From NCBI GenBank assembly GCA_009760855.2, contig WPIO01000001.1:20144001-20208000 (forward strand): DNA of 64,000 nt, in the 5' to 3' direction. The notes beneath the pieces are model-generated. The model did not search any database. It saw nothing but the letters and a program-made list of their open reading frames with translations, and was not told the DNA's origin. Source of the stretch: Cristatella mucedo. Lineage: Eukaryota > Bryozoa > Phylactolaemata > Cristatellidae. The translations under genes and the position numbers were made by a program. Numbering within the stretch: position 1 is the first letter of the stretch; each line of letters starts with the position of its first letter. This document shows, one piece after another, positions 24,791 through 34,796 of this stretch.

Positions 24791-25360
24791 TGACCGCGTT
24801 AACTTCCTAAAAGAAGAACGAAGTAGTACACAATCAGGACAGAAGCATGACGGGAGCATGACACAAGTTAGACAGGAGCAAGACAGAACCTGTTCACGCG
24901 CCATCCTTGATGAGCTGTTTGAGGGTGACTATATTTCGCTGGAGCCGGCCGATGTTATTCGGTAATTTGGCAGGAGGCTGGACTGGCAAGACCGGCTGGT
25001 AGATGATTAGGCACGCGGACCTGGGACGCGCAGCCTTGCGGTACACTGGAGAGCGGTCGCCGGGAGTCGGAGCGAGAGTGGGTATACACTAACATCTTGC
25101 TTCGGTGCCGCGAACACTTGTAAACTTGCCATTATCACACGGACCTTTCATCCGCGACCACGATAGTTCCAACGACAGACACTGCCCCCCCCCCCCAACC
25201 CTGAGGGTAGGGGAGGCTCCAACGAGGACGTAAAGTGTCATCAGTTATCTCCCGACGAGCCTCGAGAGCTGCAGGCGCGATGTTTACCCGTGGTGGTTGG
25301 CTGCCTTAACGACTTCCGCTTGCGTCAGTTAGGCTGCCGGCGCCGCACCTGGCCCCGGGA
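24791..25360 (+). promoter_or_regulatory. FAM210B upstream region
   Basis: Sequence upstream of the FAM210B start, GC-rich from about 24960, with a poly-C run at 25187-25198. It probably holds the promoter and 5' UTR. No specific element is placed. Confidence 0.35.
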
Positions 25361-26247
25361 ATGATGTATTTGAGCCGCAAACCAGTAAGCTACTTGCTGC
25401 TGATTCAGAGGTGGAATAGCTCTCGAATATCTGTCGACAGTGTATGTTTCGGACAGCCCCAGCACGAATTTTCGTCAGCCGGAATACGTCGCGTAGCCTC
25501 GGAGCTTCGCGGCGCCGAATCCCCGACGGCGACGGCCGAGTTCGCAGGGAGCGACGCCGTACAAGCCGGCAAGGATGGAGATGTGGCCTCGTGTAACCGG
25601 ACGACTAATGTTAGCTTGTACAGTGCCGTGCAAACTTTCTTACCGGAGCTGTACGCACAAACGCCTACCCACGCCAGCATGCCCGGCGGAGGCCGCCTAC
25701 GCGGCGAGAAGTATGTGTGCAGCGCCGTTCAGGCGACGCATCCCGTGCGACACTACCGGGCTACTGCGGTTGCCGCATTCCAGAGTTCTGCGCACCAGCG
25801 AAGTCCCCAGGGCGTGCAGGGATTCAAATCCACGGCGACGCCCGACTCGGAGCATCTTCGAAACCCGTGCCCGCAGGGTATTCAGGGCGACGAGTGCAGC
25901 CAATTCAAATTGTGGCTCTCGAATTGTCTGCGTCACGATGGCGTCGACTGCGGGAAGCTGGCAAACGACTACACGTCTGGAAGAAGAACGCTGACCGAGA
26001 TCTTCCAGCAGTATGAGCGCGACATAAGAGCCGTGCAGTTCGTGCCGAAGCGAAGATACTCTACCGCGCCGAAAGACGCCGGCGACTCACAGGCGCCTGC
26101 GGCTGCGACGCCGGCAATACCTCCACAACCGCTCACTACTAAGCAAAAGTTGAAGCAAGCAGTTAAAGATTACGGAACCACTGTTGTAGTGTTTCACGTT
26201 ACCATCTCCCTTGCGTCCTTGGGAGCTTGCTATGTGGCAGTGTCAAG
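25361..26247 (+). CDS. FAM210B: FAM210B exon 1
   Basis: Open from the ATG at 25361 to the donor GTTCGT after TCA AG (phase 2). It carries the presequence, a low-conservation middle and the first half of DUF1279. Reading past the donor runs 51 codons to a stop, with no family similarity. Confidence 0.88.
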
Positions 26248-27099
26248 GTTCGTACTTTTACGCCGGCTTTCGTGTACGCGGCACTTGTTTGCACCGCTTC
26301 GAAGGCCAGCCTTCACCTTACTTTTTAACAATAGCGGAAAGTTGAAGAGGAGCTGCAGCTTGCTTTTCTATCTTGTCGCTCGCACTTGTGTTATCTAACA
26401 GGCGAGAGGTCGCAGAGTAGTCGCTTCGCGGCATATGGTCGCGTTTACGTTCCTCACTGACACCACCACACCATCCACTGTTCGCGCGATTACAGTTCGC
26501 TTTAGTCGCGCTTCCGTGTCTTCGGAGATGACCGAGCTTGCTACTAAGCCCCCCCCCCCTCCGACCGCTTGCAAGTATCTGTGCACTGTCGCACTAACAG
26601 CTTTTTCTGTCTCTTGCACGTTTGTCACTGTGCTTTCAGAGCTGATACTACGCTCGCTATCTGTGCCGTCTTTCCACTGGGTAGCCCCACTCCTATTTGC
26701 TCGAGCTAGCTGCCCTGCCGCTTCAGCTGTAATCCAATAAGCTGTGTTGCTGTAGCTGTTTGGCGATGCTTTCGGCAGAGCAATCGTGATGGCGGTGCCA
26801 GTCGATGCACAAGCCTAGTATGAGTGTCTTTGTTCTGTCATCCTACTTTAGTCGACGTTGAATCAACTTCGACGTAATCTCATTGTAGCAACATTGACAT
26901 CCTGGCGATAATGGCAAAACTTGGTGCGAGCCAGGATGTTCTTACCTCACTGAAGAATGCCACCACTTTCGTCATCGCTTATGCTGTCCATAAAATGCTC
27001 GCACCCGTGCGTATAGGGATCACCCTTTCTGCTACACCAGTCATCGTCAAGTATCTGAGAGCGAAAGGGATCCTTAAAGTCCCAAAGCCGCCGGCATAG
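25361..27099 (+). CDS. FAM210B: FAM210B-like mitochondrial membrane protein (DUF1279)
   Basis: Two exons join to a 365-residue protein. The N-terminus (MMYLSRKPVSYLLLIQRWNS) is basic and hydrophobic with no acidic residue, as in a mitochondrial presequence. Residues about 60-250 are unconserved. The DUF1279 domain begins near residue 257 (KQKLKQAVKDYG) with a hydrophobic helix to about 295 and continues in exon 2 (ILAIMAKLGA, TTFVIAYAVHKMLAPVRIGI, VKYLRAKGILKVPKPPA). Known: FAM210B is an inner mitochondrial membrane protein linked to metabolism and erythroid iron/heme handling in vertebrates. The PVRI and FVxAYAxHKxxAP motifs favour FAM210B over FAM210A, which ends in a long coiled coil absent here. 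At 365 residues it is longer than the roughly 190-residue human protein; a downstream Met could be the true start. Confidence 0.93.
26248..26888 (+). other. FAM210B intron 1
   Basis: A 641-bp GT-AG intron (GTTCGT...CATTGTAG). Open frames within it on both strands carry no recognisable domain. Poly-C at 26550-26559. Confidence 0.88.
26889..27099 (+). CDS. FAM210B: FAM210B exon 2 (terminal)
   Basis: Begins with the third base of a split Ser codon, then NIDILAIMAKLGASQDVLTS and the APVRI segment, and ends at TAG. It completes DUF1279. No AATAAA signal was placed with confidence in the following 200 bp. Confidence 0.93.
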
Positions 27100-27950
27100 T
27101 TCCTAACACTGTAATCTTAAGGAAACATGCGCAGCCCATCCTGCTCCTTGGGATAGCTATATTTTTATTCATACACTTTTCTAACTTGTGCTAGCCATTG
27201 AGCAGCTGCTGCCTATGCAAATATAAATGTATCGATGGTAACTCGAAACTTTCTGATCGATGAGAATGGAATTGTTCGACGCTGTGCATCGATACCGGTT
27301 GGCTACTGTTAAGATGATTTAGGAATGCCGTGCATCTGAGCAACTAGAGAATCAAAATATGGTAAACGTAGCTTAGCTATCGGTAGCCGATTGAGTGGTG
27401 AATTGAACATATCAGTCGGCTGGCACCTAATAATCTGAGTAGGTTTGTCATCCTGAAGGTAAGAATAGTAGCCTCATTGGCTCCACTACATGACGCTTTT
27501 AAGGTAGTATTCTGACCTAAGAACTGCTGGTGGTGAGGTGTGCTGATTGAACCATTGGTCATTACCTTGACAATCAAACCTATCATAGAGCAGCCAGTGT
27601 AATTCCTGCAGGTATCTTTTGTTGCATTGTGGGGTAATGATGGCTACCTGTGCTCTGAGAGTCACTGATGTAACGCTTGCACAACAAGGCAAAAGTGAGA
27701 CGTACAGCTGAATTAGTAGCTTAAGTTGCAGGGAGACCCGATTGGAAAGAAGAGCCAGACAGGCAGAAGCAGAGCAAGCGAAAGGCATGATAATACGGCA
27801 GCTGTAGCACCAGCCGAGTGTTTCGGTCTTTGGTTCTGTTCTCACTAAGTAATCACTCGCACCTGATCGATAGTTCTGCCTAGCGAAGTAAAGCGTAGGG
27901 TGGCAGTAACCTCGGCCCAATCGCTTAATTGTAGGTCGTGGGGCTTGCCA
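27100..27950 (-). mobile_element. unassigned, with a possible LINE reverse transcriptase C-terminal relic
   Basis: Around 27570-27660 the minus strand reads ITPQCNKRYLQELHWLL, like the HITPxLxELHWLP segment of L2/CR1-like reverse transcriptases. Sequence around it is frameshifted and I could not confirm more. The remainder to 27950 is unassigned. Confidence 0.35.
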
Positions 27951-28085
27951 CACTGGTTTGACCCAGCCGTAAAGGTGCTCGCCCCGACCAAGGTCTGGCT
28001 GAGGTCATGGGCTTGACCCCCGTGGTATATGTGCAGTGCCTTAGTAGAGATTGAGTTCTCTTAGGGTGCTATACAAATGAATTAT
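27951..28085 (+). mobile_element. SINE-2 (tRNA head, LINE-like tail)
   Basis: The head TTTGACCCAGCCGTAAAGGT and a B-box-like GGGCTTGACCCC are followed by GTGCAGTGCCTTAGTAGAG, ATTGAGTTCTCTTAGGGTGC and TATACAAATG. The last part is the LINE family B 3' tail. Confidence 0.7.
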
Positions 28086-28205
28086 ACAACTATATTTCCC
28101 AGCTGCAGCCTGTGTGCTGTGTTAGTAGCAGTTGATGGATAGCTAGCCAAAGCAATCTGGTGGTCTTGCCTCTCAGGAAACGCTTGCCTAAGCGTGTCCT
28201 GTTAG

Positions 28206-28375
28206 CTTCTATTTATTTATCGCTGGTTTGACCCAATGTTTAAGGTGCTCACCTTTAAAGACATAGGTCCAGGTGAATCGATTTGATGACATAGGTAGTG
28301 TGATTGAGCCCAGTGGCATATGTGAAGTGCCTGACTAGAGATTAAGTTCTGTTAGGGTGCTATACAAATTTATTG
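28206..28375 (+). mobile_element. SINE-2, second copy
   Basis: The head GGTTTGACCCAATGTTTAAG is followed by a B-box-like GTGATTGAGCCC and the same LINE-derived tail (AGATTAAGTTCTGTTAGGGT, GCTATACAAAT). Same orientation as the copy at 27951. Confidence 0.7.
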
Positions 28376-28410
28376 TGTTCTTAGTATATCTCTTCCATCC
28401 CCTCTCGCAT

Positions 28411-28416
28411 CATCTC

Positions 28417-28480
<64 letters not shown>
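28411..28480. repeat. (CT)n microsatellite
   Basis: CT tract following SINE-2, continuing as imperfect CT-rich sequence to about 28550. Confidence 0.95.
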
Positions 28481-28481
<1 letters not shown>

Positions 28482-28759
28482 CCTCTCTCTATCTCACTCG
28501 ATGTCTCTCTCTCTTTGCCTCTCTTTCCCTCCCTATTTCTATCTGTCTCTCGAGGACGGTAGAGGCTTGATTCCACGAACTGTGCTAGCTTTCACCCTGT
28601 TCAGCCCTTGCTTGTCCTGTTCACCACCTCGGAGCGACTATGTCTCCATCTTCAGAGATGATTAAAGCACTTTTTGAATAGATTTCTTGAGTTGCTGGAC
28701 AAGTTCTATGGTCTTGCTTTTGCAGACCAGAAGGAGATTTGCCAACACGTTTAGACGTG

Positions 28760-28860
28760 TGAAAGAGCAAGCTAAATACTATGCATCTCCATCTGTAACT
28801 CCACGAAGCCACATAGACTACATGAGTGTTACACAGGAGAGTTTTGTATTGCGAATTCAC
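28760..28860 (-). mobile_element. LINE family A 3' end fragment
   Basis: The minus strand reads GCAATACAAAACTCTCCTGT, GTAACACTCATGTAGTCTAT and GGAGTTACAGATGGAGATGC, the family A 3' UTR. A family B tail abuts it at 28861. Upstream, 28551-28759 is unassigned. Confidence 0.75.
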
Positions 28861-31575
28861 AGCCTAATAATAAGGATAATAATAAAATTGATGCAGTGCC
28901 TGCAGAGAACTCAATCTCTTTCTAGGTGCTTTACATTTGCTGCAAAGGAAACACGGTCGAATGGTGAGTGGTATCATGCTTGATAAACAACATGAATAAC
29001 ATCATTAGGGGTGACATGCATAGGATCAGCGTGCAAGTGTGGTTAGTGGCAGCCTGCAACAGTGTCATCACGAATAAGTACATAAAGGACGAATCACTGG
29101 GACCCACTAAATGCTGTCATAAATAAGTGCGTTTTAATTTCTTTTTAAATTGTTCAAGTCAGGGGATGTGACAGAGTCGGGAGTAAGTTCCAGGCTTTCG
29201 GAGCATGCGAATTAAAGGCACGGTCTCCAAAGAATTTGAGGTTTGTACGAGGTATAGGTAAACAGTTAATTTCCGAAAAGCTGGTGGTACTATGCCTAGC
29301 CTGGTGGGGCAGTAGATCTAATAGGTAAGCCGGCTGGAGCCAAAGAATGGAGGGATCTCAAATTGGGCGACAAAACATTGAAGTCTATCCGTTGCTTGAC
29401 TGTTAGATAACGCAAGTCGGCGAGAAGTGGTGTGATGTGGCAACTGCAACACTCACGACAGACAAGCCTGGCTGCAGAGTTTTGCACGAGCTGTAAGCGC
29501 CTGATTGCACATGCCGGTAGACCAGTAAGCAGTGAGTTACAGAAGTCAAGACGGGATATCACAAATGCATAGACCAACTTAAGTATGGCATCCTTGTCTA
29601 CACAAGCCCGAATTTTACTAATGTTATGTAGCTGTAAGTAGGCAGACTTGACTGAAGAGCTGGTGTGAGCGTCTAACGAAAGATCACTTTGGAACATGAC
29701 ACCTAGATTTCGTGCAGATTCAAGAGGAGATATGCTGGCAGAGCCGATTTTGAGCTTTAGCCTTTCTCATTTCTGAATCACAATTGGTTTACCATAACTG
29801 GCAAGTTAGTTTGATCACTATTCAACTTAAAAAAATTTGCTGCTATCCATGTGCAGATGTCGTCAATACACGCAGCAAGGGAGTTGAGAGAATTTTGACG
29901 TGCTGGAGGGCTGGGAGGAATCAAAGCAAAGGTACAACTGAGTGTCATCCGAATAGAAGTGAAAGCCTAGATCGTGCTTGGTAGTCACATCAGCAAGAAG
30001 AAGAGTATAAACCGTGAAAAGAACCGAACCAAGAACGGAGCTTTGGGGTACCCCATATTTTAGAGGTACCTTGGATTATCTTTGTCCATTCATGTCAATA
30101 CTCTGGAGTCTCCCACTGAGATAGGACCTGAACCATTGCAGAGCAGTGCCAGTGATGCCCAGGCGAGATGAGGTGCTCAAGCAGAACTTTGTGATCGCTA
30201 GTATCAAAAGCTTCCGAAAGATCGAGCAAAACAAGCAGAGACACTCTACCCAAGTCTGCATTCCTAAGTAGGTCGTTGTACACCCTAAGCAATGCCGGCT
30301 CTGTGGAGTAATTAGCTCTAAAGCCAGACTGGAGCTTACTAGCAAGGTTTGAAGTTTCAATATACGAGCTCAGCTGGTCTGCTACGACCCGTTCCAGTGT
30401 CTTTTATAGGACTGGTAGAAGGGAGACTGGGCGGTAGTTTCTCAAGTTCCATTGGTCTGGTGTCGCTTCTTAAGTAGTGGCCTGACCACAGCTTCTTTGA
30501 AAGGTGCTGGGACATGACCTGAGGCTAATGACATATTAAATATGTTAGTTATGCATGGCAGCAGCAGATTAATGCAACATAGAAGCAGGACAGTGGGAAT
30601 AGGGTTCAGAGGACTTTTTCTATTCCTTGATTCGGATATGAACTGCAGGACGAGGTCACTAGTGACCTGCTTGAATGTAGACATGGAAGTGCTGCAAGGA
30701 ATCGAAGGACAGCATTCTAGGGGCGATGGGGATGCATCGCACGGATAGATTCCCTTACCTTGTCTATCTTCTGGACAAAGAAGCTATAGAAGCGATCAGC
30801 TAGATCATCACAGTGATCATCAGATAAGGAGCTTACTTGGAAGCGGTTGAGGAGATGGTCGATCGTCGACGTCAGCATTTTAGGATTGTGCATCTGTGAT
30901 TCAACAATGTTTTGTGGAAGCTAGATTTGGCCTTTGTTAGGATCGATTGGTACAACCTACAGTAGTCCTCGTATGACTGTCGATGGACAGTCAGTCCTGA
31001 TCTTTGGTATGCTTTTTCAAAGCTTAGTAGATCTAGCTAGTTTAATGTTCGTGGTAAACCATAGGCCGTCTGGGAAAGCACACACAGTTCGCTTAGTCAG
31101 AGGTGCAAACTCGTCGAGCATGTCAGCTAGTGTCGTGTTTTAGCAATCTACCAATGATGACAGGTCGGAATAGGGATTGACCAGCAGAAGCGAAGCTGAT
31201 ATTCTCGCACGGACCGTATCAATGTCAAGGGTCTTGAGGTTTCGCAATTCACTAATGATTTTAAAGGAGGTGGATGGCACATGTCGTAGACTGAATGAGA
31301 TCTGCATGTGGTCAGATAAGCAGGATGTGGTAATAATTGGGGATGACAAAGTGCTGTTATATGAGAAAATTTGGTCGAGTGTGTGACCCTTGATGCGAAT
31401 AGGGCCATACACATGAGCCACAAGAGACCATGAGTCAGTCAATGCACGAAATTCAGTGCTGAAGATGTCAGATAAGTTATCAAAGTGAATGTTGAAATCA
31501 CTCATAACGAGGAAAGATTGATTTCATGCACGCAGAATTAAAATGATATCAGAGAAATCTGAGATAAAGGACGAT
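28861..31575 (-). mobile_element. LINE family B, endonuclease plus reverse transcriptase, decayed
   Basis: The longest LINE in the window. On the minus strand, from the 5' side: endonuclease C-terminal part (DFNIHFDNLSD, GHTLDQIFSYNS, CLSDHMQISF at 31140-31505); linker and thumb (FKQVTSDLVLQFI; LASGHVPAPFKEAVVRPLLK near 30500); a palm segment with GTALQWFRSYLSGRLQS (30076-30360); and the C-terminal part (FVISRLDFCNSLLTGLPACA, AIRRLQLVQNSAARLVCREC at 29296-29697). The 3' tail is at 28861. It is interrupted by several frameshifts and truncated inside the endonuclease. This order (apurinic-type endonuclease then reverse transcriptase) fits L2/CR1-like LINEs. Confidence 0.9.
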
Positions 31576-32800
31576 TTGGTACCTGGTGTTACGCAGGAGA
31601 GTTTTGTATAGCACACTCAAGCCTAAGTTGCTTTCGGTACGCATTTGGTAGCCAGCAGACTTCATCTCACGCAGCAAAGAGAAAGTGGGAAGCATAGCAG
31701 AGTCAGGAGAGCAGTTGAGGTAGTGAGTAGCATGGAAGTAGCAGCTCAGAACCGCTGGAAAGAATGTGCCACAGTCGGCAGCTGGAGAGTAGTTGTCATT
31801 GCGTAAGAATCGTGGAAGCAAGTTCCACAGTCTAGGAGCTGCAGAGCTAAAGCTTCTGTCGCCAACAGTATTTAAGCAGAGAATTGAAACAGCTAATTGA
31901 TTGTCCATACAGGACCTGGGGGCACGATGAGGGTGGAACTGGTGCAGCAGTTCAATTAGGCATGGAGAGCCAACCTGTAGCGGGCCTTGTGGGTCAGCTT
32001 AAGAACTTTGCTCTGAGTCCTTTGATCAACGGGCAGCCATCCTACCTCTTTTAGCAAAGGAGACTCGTGCTCAAACCGCTGGGACTTGAAGACCAGCCTT
32101 GCAGCCATATTCATAGTCAGCTGCAGTGGCCTAATAGCTTTCTTAGGCAGCCCAGCCAAAAGGGAACTACAATAATCATGCTGAGACAGAACTAAGGAGC
32201 TGGTTAAATTGTTTGCAAGCCACTGTGGAAAACATCTAACCTTAGATAGTGATTCGACGTGATGGCTAGCTGCAGAAGCAGCCTTCTAAATGAAGCTTTT
32301 AAAATTTAGGCAGCTGTCGAAAACGACACCTGAATTTCGAGCTCGCTGTGATGGTCACACAACAGCATCACCTATTAGAAAAGCAAAGCCTTCTAATCTA
32401 GCCACACGCTTAGGGTGTCCTATGAGCAGCAGTTCGGTTTTATCGTCATCTAGTTTCGAGAAATTTTCCGACATCCGTGATCGAATGACGGCAAGGCAAG
32501 CATTCAGTTTCTCAGTTGATGCAGCAGACTCCGACGGTTTGAATGACAAATACAGCTGAGTATCGTCAGCATAAAAGTGATATCCTATTCCATAAGTCTG
32601 AACCATCTTTCCCAGAGGTTGAGTATAGATGGGAGAACAGCAAGGGACCGAGGACAGACCCTTGACGGACTCCACAGGTATCAGATCAGACTGGTCTCGT
32701 GGGTGAGACCTGACCTCCATATGACATGGATTGAACGCGATCGGGCAAGTACGATTGAAACCAGCCAGTGCCTCGGCTGACCCATCGTCGTTCTCAATCG
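31576..32800 (-). mobile_element. LINE family A, reverse transcriptase 3' half, decayed
   Basis: The minus strand contains GIGYHFYADDTQLYLSFKPS (intact YADD), LDDDKTELLLIGHPKR, SFSSAAPRLWNLLPRFLRND and [20 protein letters not shown]. It then ends abruptly in the 3' UTR at the family B junction. Several frameshifts are present. The YADD motif survives although the ORF is broken. Confidence 0.9.
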
Positions 32801-33399
32801 TTTAAGTAGAGACTATCCTGGGAGGAGTTGAGTGTGTGGTTAAGGCTTACATTACATTCTTTATGGCCATCTAAAACAGCGCCTAAGCTATCGACTTTCC
32901 TGTTTGTCTACACCGAGGGCGCTTACAAAACCGATTCTGAAAACATTGCTGGCCGACTTAGTCCCTCACACAGCCCCCTTGCTCTAATGCCGGAGGCTGG
33001 TTAAGAAAGGTGGATTGCCCGGGATGCTGCCAAGTCAAATATCCCCTAGATATTGACTTCGCCTCTGCAGCAATCGTTTTAGACGAGTGTAAGAAGAATA
33101 GAAAGAAAGAGAAGATAAGAATATAAAACAAGTTTTTGGGGAAGTGTGTAATGCTATGTAGTGTGTGCGGCTTCGGCCGTGTTTGTGCTTTCCATGAACA
33201 GACGCACGCTGTCTTCTGTGTAGAAATGGAAGCCGTAGCAAAAAGCATATAGACATCCCATGTTCATGGACTCGTGCACCTTCAATTTAACGTCCCGCTA
33301 AATTTCAGACCATGATGCGAGCAAATTCCTGAATGCCACGATGCGAGCGAATTCCTGAAAATTTGAAATATAAAACTGCGTTATATTTCACGTGTACCC
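32801..33399. other. unassigned sequence
   Basis: No recognised gene or repeat. A minus-strand frame at 32958-33248 has no family features. Confidence 0.35.
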
Positions 33400-34620
33400 A
33401 CAAAATGGCGTTCCACTGCACTCAAGCGTTCCCACAAAGTCCGCTGAAAGAGATTGCAGCGGGCCTGCGCCAATACCGCAATCCACTGCATTTCACCGAA
33501 AAAACAAAAGAAATCCTGTGCGAAAAGCTCCTGTTTTAATGCATGTGACAGTACAGTTGGTGAATATTGTATCGACTACCTACTTGCATTGCAGCGAGCT
33601 ATAGCGTGCAGTTCGCTGAAATTGAGTGCAACGGCCCGGGGGAAATACCGAAATCCACGGCAAAACTACTAGAAATAGATTTCGCCGAGCTCCATTTTTT
33701 ATTGCATATTATAGCACACTGTTGTGTGCACACCCACGTACATTCAAGAAATTGGGCGCCCGCGAACTCTGGCAATGAGCGGCAATCGACCGCAATGGTC
33801 TGAGCAAACACCACAATCCACTCTAATCCACTGCAAATCATCCTCAACTTGTCAACGCGAAGCTAATATTTACATTGCATGTAAGACTAAACTCGGTTTA
33901 AAGTGCATCCACAAAAGTTTGCCCGTTGCGTTACTGCATTCTCATACAATGCACTGCAATCGACTGCAACCGCCCGGGTCCATAGCGAAATCCACCGCAA
34001 TCAGCCGCAAAATGAGCAGAACGCGTATTGTAGAAGCTCCGATGCAATGCTCTTGTGCAATGCACTGCAATCGCCTACAGTGGCCCTGGCCAATAACGCA
34101 ATCCACTGCATTCTGCTGCAAAACGGCCGAAGTACATACAATCTCGGGCAATTTAGGACAGCATTTAGTGGGTCCCTGTGATTCGTCCTTCATGTGCTTA
34201 TGCGTGCTGACACTGTGCATGCTGCCACTAACCACGTTTGCATGCTGACCCTGTGCATGTCACCCCTAACCATGTTATTCATTTTGTTTGTTTATCAAGC
34301 ATGATTTTACTCACCATTCAATTGCATTTCCCTTTGCAGCAAATGTAAAGCGCCTAGAGAGAGATTAAGTTCTCTGAGGGTGCTTTATCAAGTGCATTAT
34401 TATTATACAATCTCGGGCAATGCATGGCGATCAACGGCTTGGCTCAAAGTAGTGATCCACTACAACCCGCGGCAAATCGACCGCAAATCGGCTATCAGAA
34501 GCTACCATTGTTATGGCATATCACATTTCGCCGCGTTCACAGCGACGCCGTGGAAATTTCAGGCTTCTATGTTCGCTAATTGTCGGCAATGTACAGCGAT
34601 CGGTTACAATTAAATTAAAT
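33400..34620. repeat. degenerate satellite-like array (CTGCAATC-type units)
   Basis: Related segments recur near 33450, 33620, 33777, 33955, 34065 and 34420. They share words such as AATGCACTGCAATCG, TGCAACGGCCCGGG and ATCCACTGCA. Spacing varies (about 110-180 bp) and copies are diverged. A LINE tail splits the array at 34153-34404. ORFs here are chance frames. Confidence 0.65.
34153..34404 (+). mobile_element. L2-like LINE 3' tail with 17-bp target duplication
   Basis: A solo family B 3' end, running from GGACAGCATTTAGTGGGTCC through GTCACCCCTAACCATGTTAT and TAAAGCGCCTAGAGAGAGAT to a short (ATT)n end. ATACAATCTCGGGCAAT occurs at 34136-34152 and again at 34405-34421, a clear target-site duplication. 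Confidence 0.92.
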
Positions 34621-34627
34621 TAAAATT

Positions 34628-34795
34628 AAATCTTAGCTGATTAAACAGCCTCTTTTCGTATAGCGACAGAAGAGCCTTTACGGCTATCACCACCGCTTGC
34701 AGTGGCGATAGAGAATCGCCCACCGCAGGAATCGAACCCACGACCTCGGGACCGAGGTCGTGAAAGCAACCGCCTTACCTAGTGTGCCGCAATTC
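34628..34795 (-). mobile_element. SINE-1, 5'-truncated
   Basis: On the minus strand it has the perfect palindromic arm, the B box GGTTCGATTCC, GCGGTGGGCGATTC, GTGGTGATAGCC and GTCGCTATACG. It ends in an (AATTA)-type tail at about 34600-34630. The first bases of the head are missing. Confidence 0.85.
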
Positions 34796-34796
34796 G

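Noticed and set aside
32355-32720. Intact YADD frame as an active reverse transcriptase
   Set aside because: The frame is a fragment, with frameshifts on both sides and the 5' half missing.
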